Assembly: GCA_002382085.1 (NCBI GenBank)
Contig: DFZK01000015.1
Location: 186,001-250,000, forward strand
Length of the DNA: 64,000 bases
Direction: 5' to 3'
Origin: Sulfurospirillum sp. UBA4058
GTDB lineage: Bacteria; Campylobacterota; Campylobacteria; Campylobacterales; Sulfurospirillaceae
Translations under genes and position numbers: made by a program
Part shown: in pieces, positions 63,431 to 64,000 of the stretch
Layout: each line of letters starts with the position of its first letter
How positions within the stretch are numbered: the first letter of the stretch is position 1
Notes under the pieces: model-generated
The model's input: the letters and a program-made list of their open reading frames with translations, nothing else
Told to the model about the DNA's origin: nothing
The model's database searches: none

Positions 63431-63443
63431 GTCTAATTTAGAC
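63431..63443. promoter_or_regulatory. Operator candidate between the regulator and dehydrogenase genes
   Basis: GTCTA-ATT-TAGAC is an inverted repeat directly before a TATAAT (63444-63449) for the plus-strand gene. It suits binding by the YheO-like regulator encoded next to it. Confidence 0.45.
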
Positions 63444-63475
63444 TATAATTCTAAAAACAGCTCAAAGGAGTCATC

Positions 63476-64000
63476 ATGGCTATCGGTTTTATAGGTCTGG
63501 GAAATCTAGGTGCGGCGATCGCAAAACGTTTGCAAAGCATGGGTGAAGAGGTCATCGTGTGGAACCGTACCAAAAGCAAAGCGGAGGCAAAGGGTTTTGT
63601 GTGTGAAAGCTCTCCCAAAGTGCTTTTGGAAAAATGCGATACCGTGTTTTTGTGTCTGTTTGACTCAGCAGGCGTACGCGATGTTTTAACGATGGAAAAC
63701 GGACTTTTAAGCGCCAATCTTCACGGTAAAACCATTGTCGATCTTTCGACTAATCACTTTAACGATGTCATTGAATTTCACGAGGTGGTCGAAGCTAAAG
63801 GCGGCTCGTACCTTGAGTGTCCTGTGCTTGGAAGTGTTGTACCTGCGAGCAAAGGGGAGTTGACCGCTGTGTGTGCCGGACGCGAGAGCGTTTACCTTAC
63901 ATGTAAACCACTTTTGGAGAAGTTTGCTTCGACGATTTTCCATCTGAAAGAGCCTGGATTTGCGGCGAAGATGAAGCTCATCAACAATCTCTGCTTGGGC
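63476..64000 (+). CDS. 3-Hydroxyisobutyrate-dehydrogenase-family oxidoreductase, 5' part
   Basis: Runs off the window; 175 codons are visible. It starts at ATG after AAAGGAG with the NAD(P) fold motif GFIGLGNLGAAIAKRL, then WNRTKSKAE, the family's LECPVLGSVVPASKGELT catalytic-site region and the GFAAKMKLINN lysine helix. Members reduce or oxidise short beta-hydroxyacids such as tartronate semialdehyde or glyoxylate. The substrate is unknown. It is likely regulated by the YheO-like gene. Confidence 0.88.
   Translation, partial: MAIGFIGLGNLGAAIAKRLQSMGEEVIVWNRTKSKAEAKGFVCESSPKVLLEKCDTVFLCLFDSAGVRDVLTMENGLLSANLHGKTIVDLSTNHFNDVIEFHEVVEAKGGSYLECPVLGSVVPASKGELTAVCAGRESVYLTCKPLLEKFASTIFHLKEPGFAAKMKLINNLCLG

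Larger units (their letters stand above)
1666..63907. repeat. Dispersed palindrome TTACATGTAA (17 exact copies in the window)
   Basis: Exact copies start at 1666, 4314, 17951, 18675, 18986, 20238, 24746, 27025, 30085, 36628, 41724, 43633, 54764, 61040, 61938, 63041 and 63897. Nine are between genes and eight inside genes. Partial copies (TTACATGT or ACATGT with other flanks) occur near 5622, 6191, 8553, 32513, 34261, 48550, 50280, 51492, 53675, 56018 and 61454. Chance would give well under one exact copy in 64 kb. The role is unknown. Confidence 0.9.

Noticed and set aside
1..64000. tRNA or rRNA genes, insertion sequences, prophage genes
   Set aside because: I found no cloverleaf-type sequence, transposase motif or phage structural gene on reading the spacers and proteins.

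Overview
The window looks like chromosome of a Campylobacterota (Epsilonproteobacteria) member, most likely a Sulfurospirillum-type anaerobic respirer. The evidence is a napAGHBFLD operon without napC, a Hyf/Hyc group-4 [NiFe] hydrogenase operon, a cytochrome bc1 operon with a dihaem c1, paired Opr-type porins and a histidine kinase with the H-box NIAHQWRQPL. I saw no rRNA, tRNA, CRISPR array, prophage or insertion sequence.

Layout. (1) 1-6850 (+): a tight six-gene operon of a cysteine-rich (CCG) redox protein, a TVP38/DedA-type membrane protein, a 993-residue radical SAM / ArsM-like methyltransferase / DUF5714-like fusion, and a complete TauABC/SsuABC-type ABC importer. This is the most novel-looking locus. 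(2) 6866-16442 (-): hyfABCEFGHI plus hycH and hycI; hyfD is absent and no formate dehydrogenase is nearby. (3) 16.9-20.2 kb: a DMT exporter, a broken thioesterase-like gene, a ferredoxin and a nicotinate phosphoribosyltransferase. (4) 20.4-24.7 kb (+): an AT-richer TetR / ABC1-kinase / DUF4173 / unknown / VanZ-like cluster. (5) Porin, Nudix hydrolase, then the periplasmic nitrate reductase operon (27.2-34.2 kb), a TDT/SLAC1-type transporter and YchF. (6) 36.7-42.3 kb (-): a tolC-adaptor-RND-tetR efflux operon preceded by two copies of a likely TetR operator. (7) 43.4-51.3 kb (+): TorD chaperone, molybdopterin oxidoreductase, four-cluster ferredoxin and a small exported protein, followed by response regulator, family-5 substrate-binding protein and histidine kinase. 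This reads as a respiratory enzyme with its own three-component sensor. (8) 51.5-54.4 kb: cytochrome c plus Rieske/cyt b/c1. (9) 54.8-64 kb: second porin, c-di-GMP proteins, phosphatidylserine decarboxylase, DEAD-box helicase, a small hydrolase, a YheO-like regulator and the start of a 3-hydroxyisobutyrate-dehydrogenase-like gene.

The genes fit an anaerobe that oxidises or evolves hydrogen (Hyf), reduces nitrate (Nap) and at least one more substrate (the TorD-dependent Mo enzyme) in the periplasm, and also runs a bc1 complex.

Across the window, independent of gene boundaries, the palindrome TTACATGTAA occurs 17 times exactly. This is far above chance and is the clearest signal not explained by the genes. 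A 15-bp box, GCTATTTTCATGCTA, recurs upstream of three transcription units and is probably part of a promoter class.
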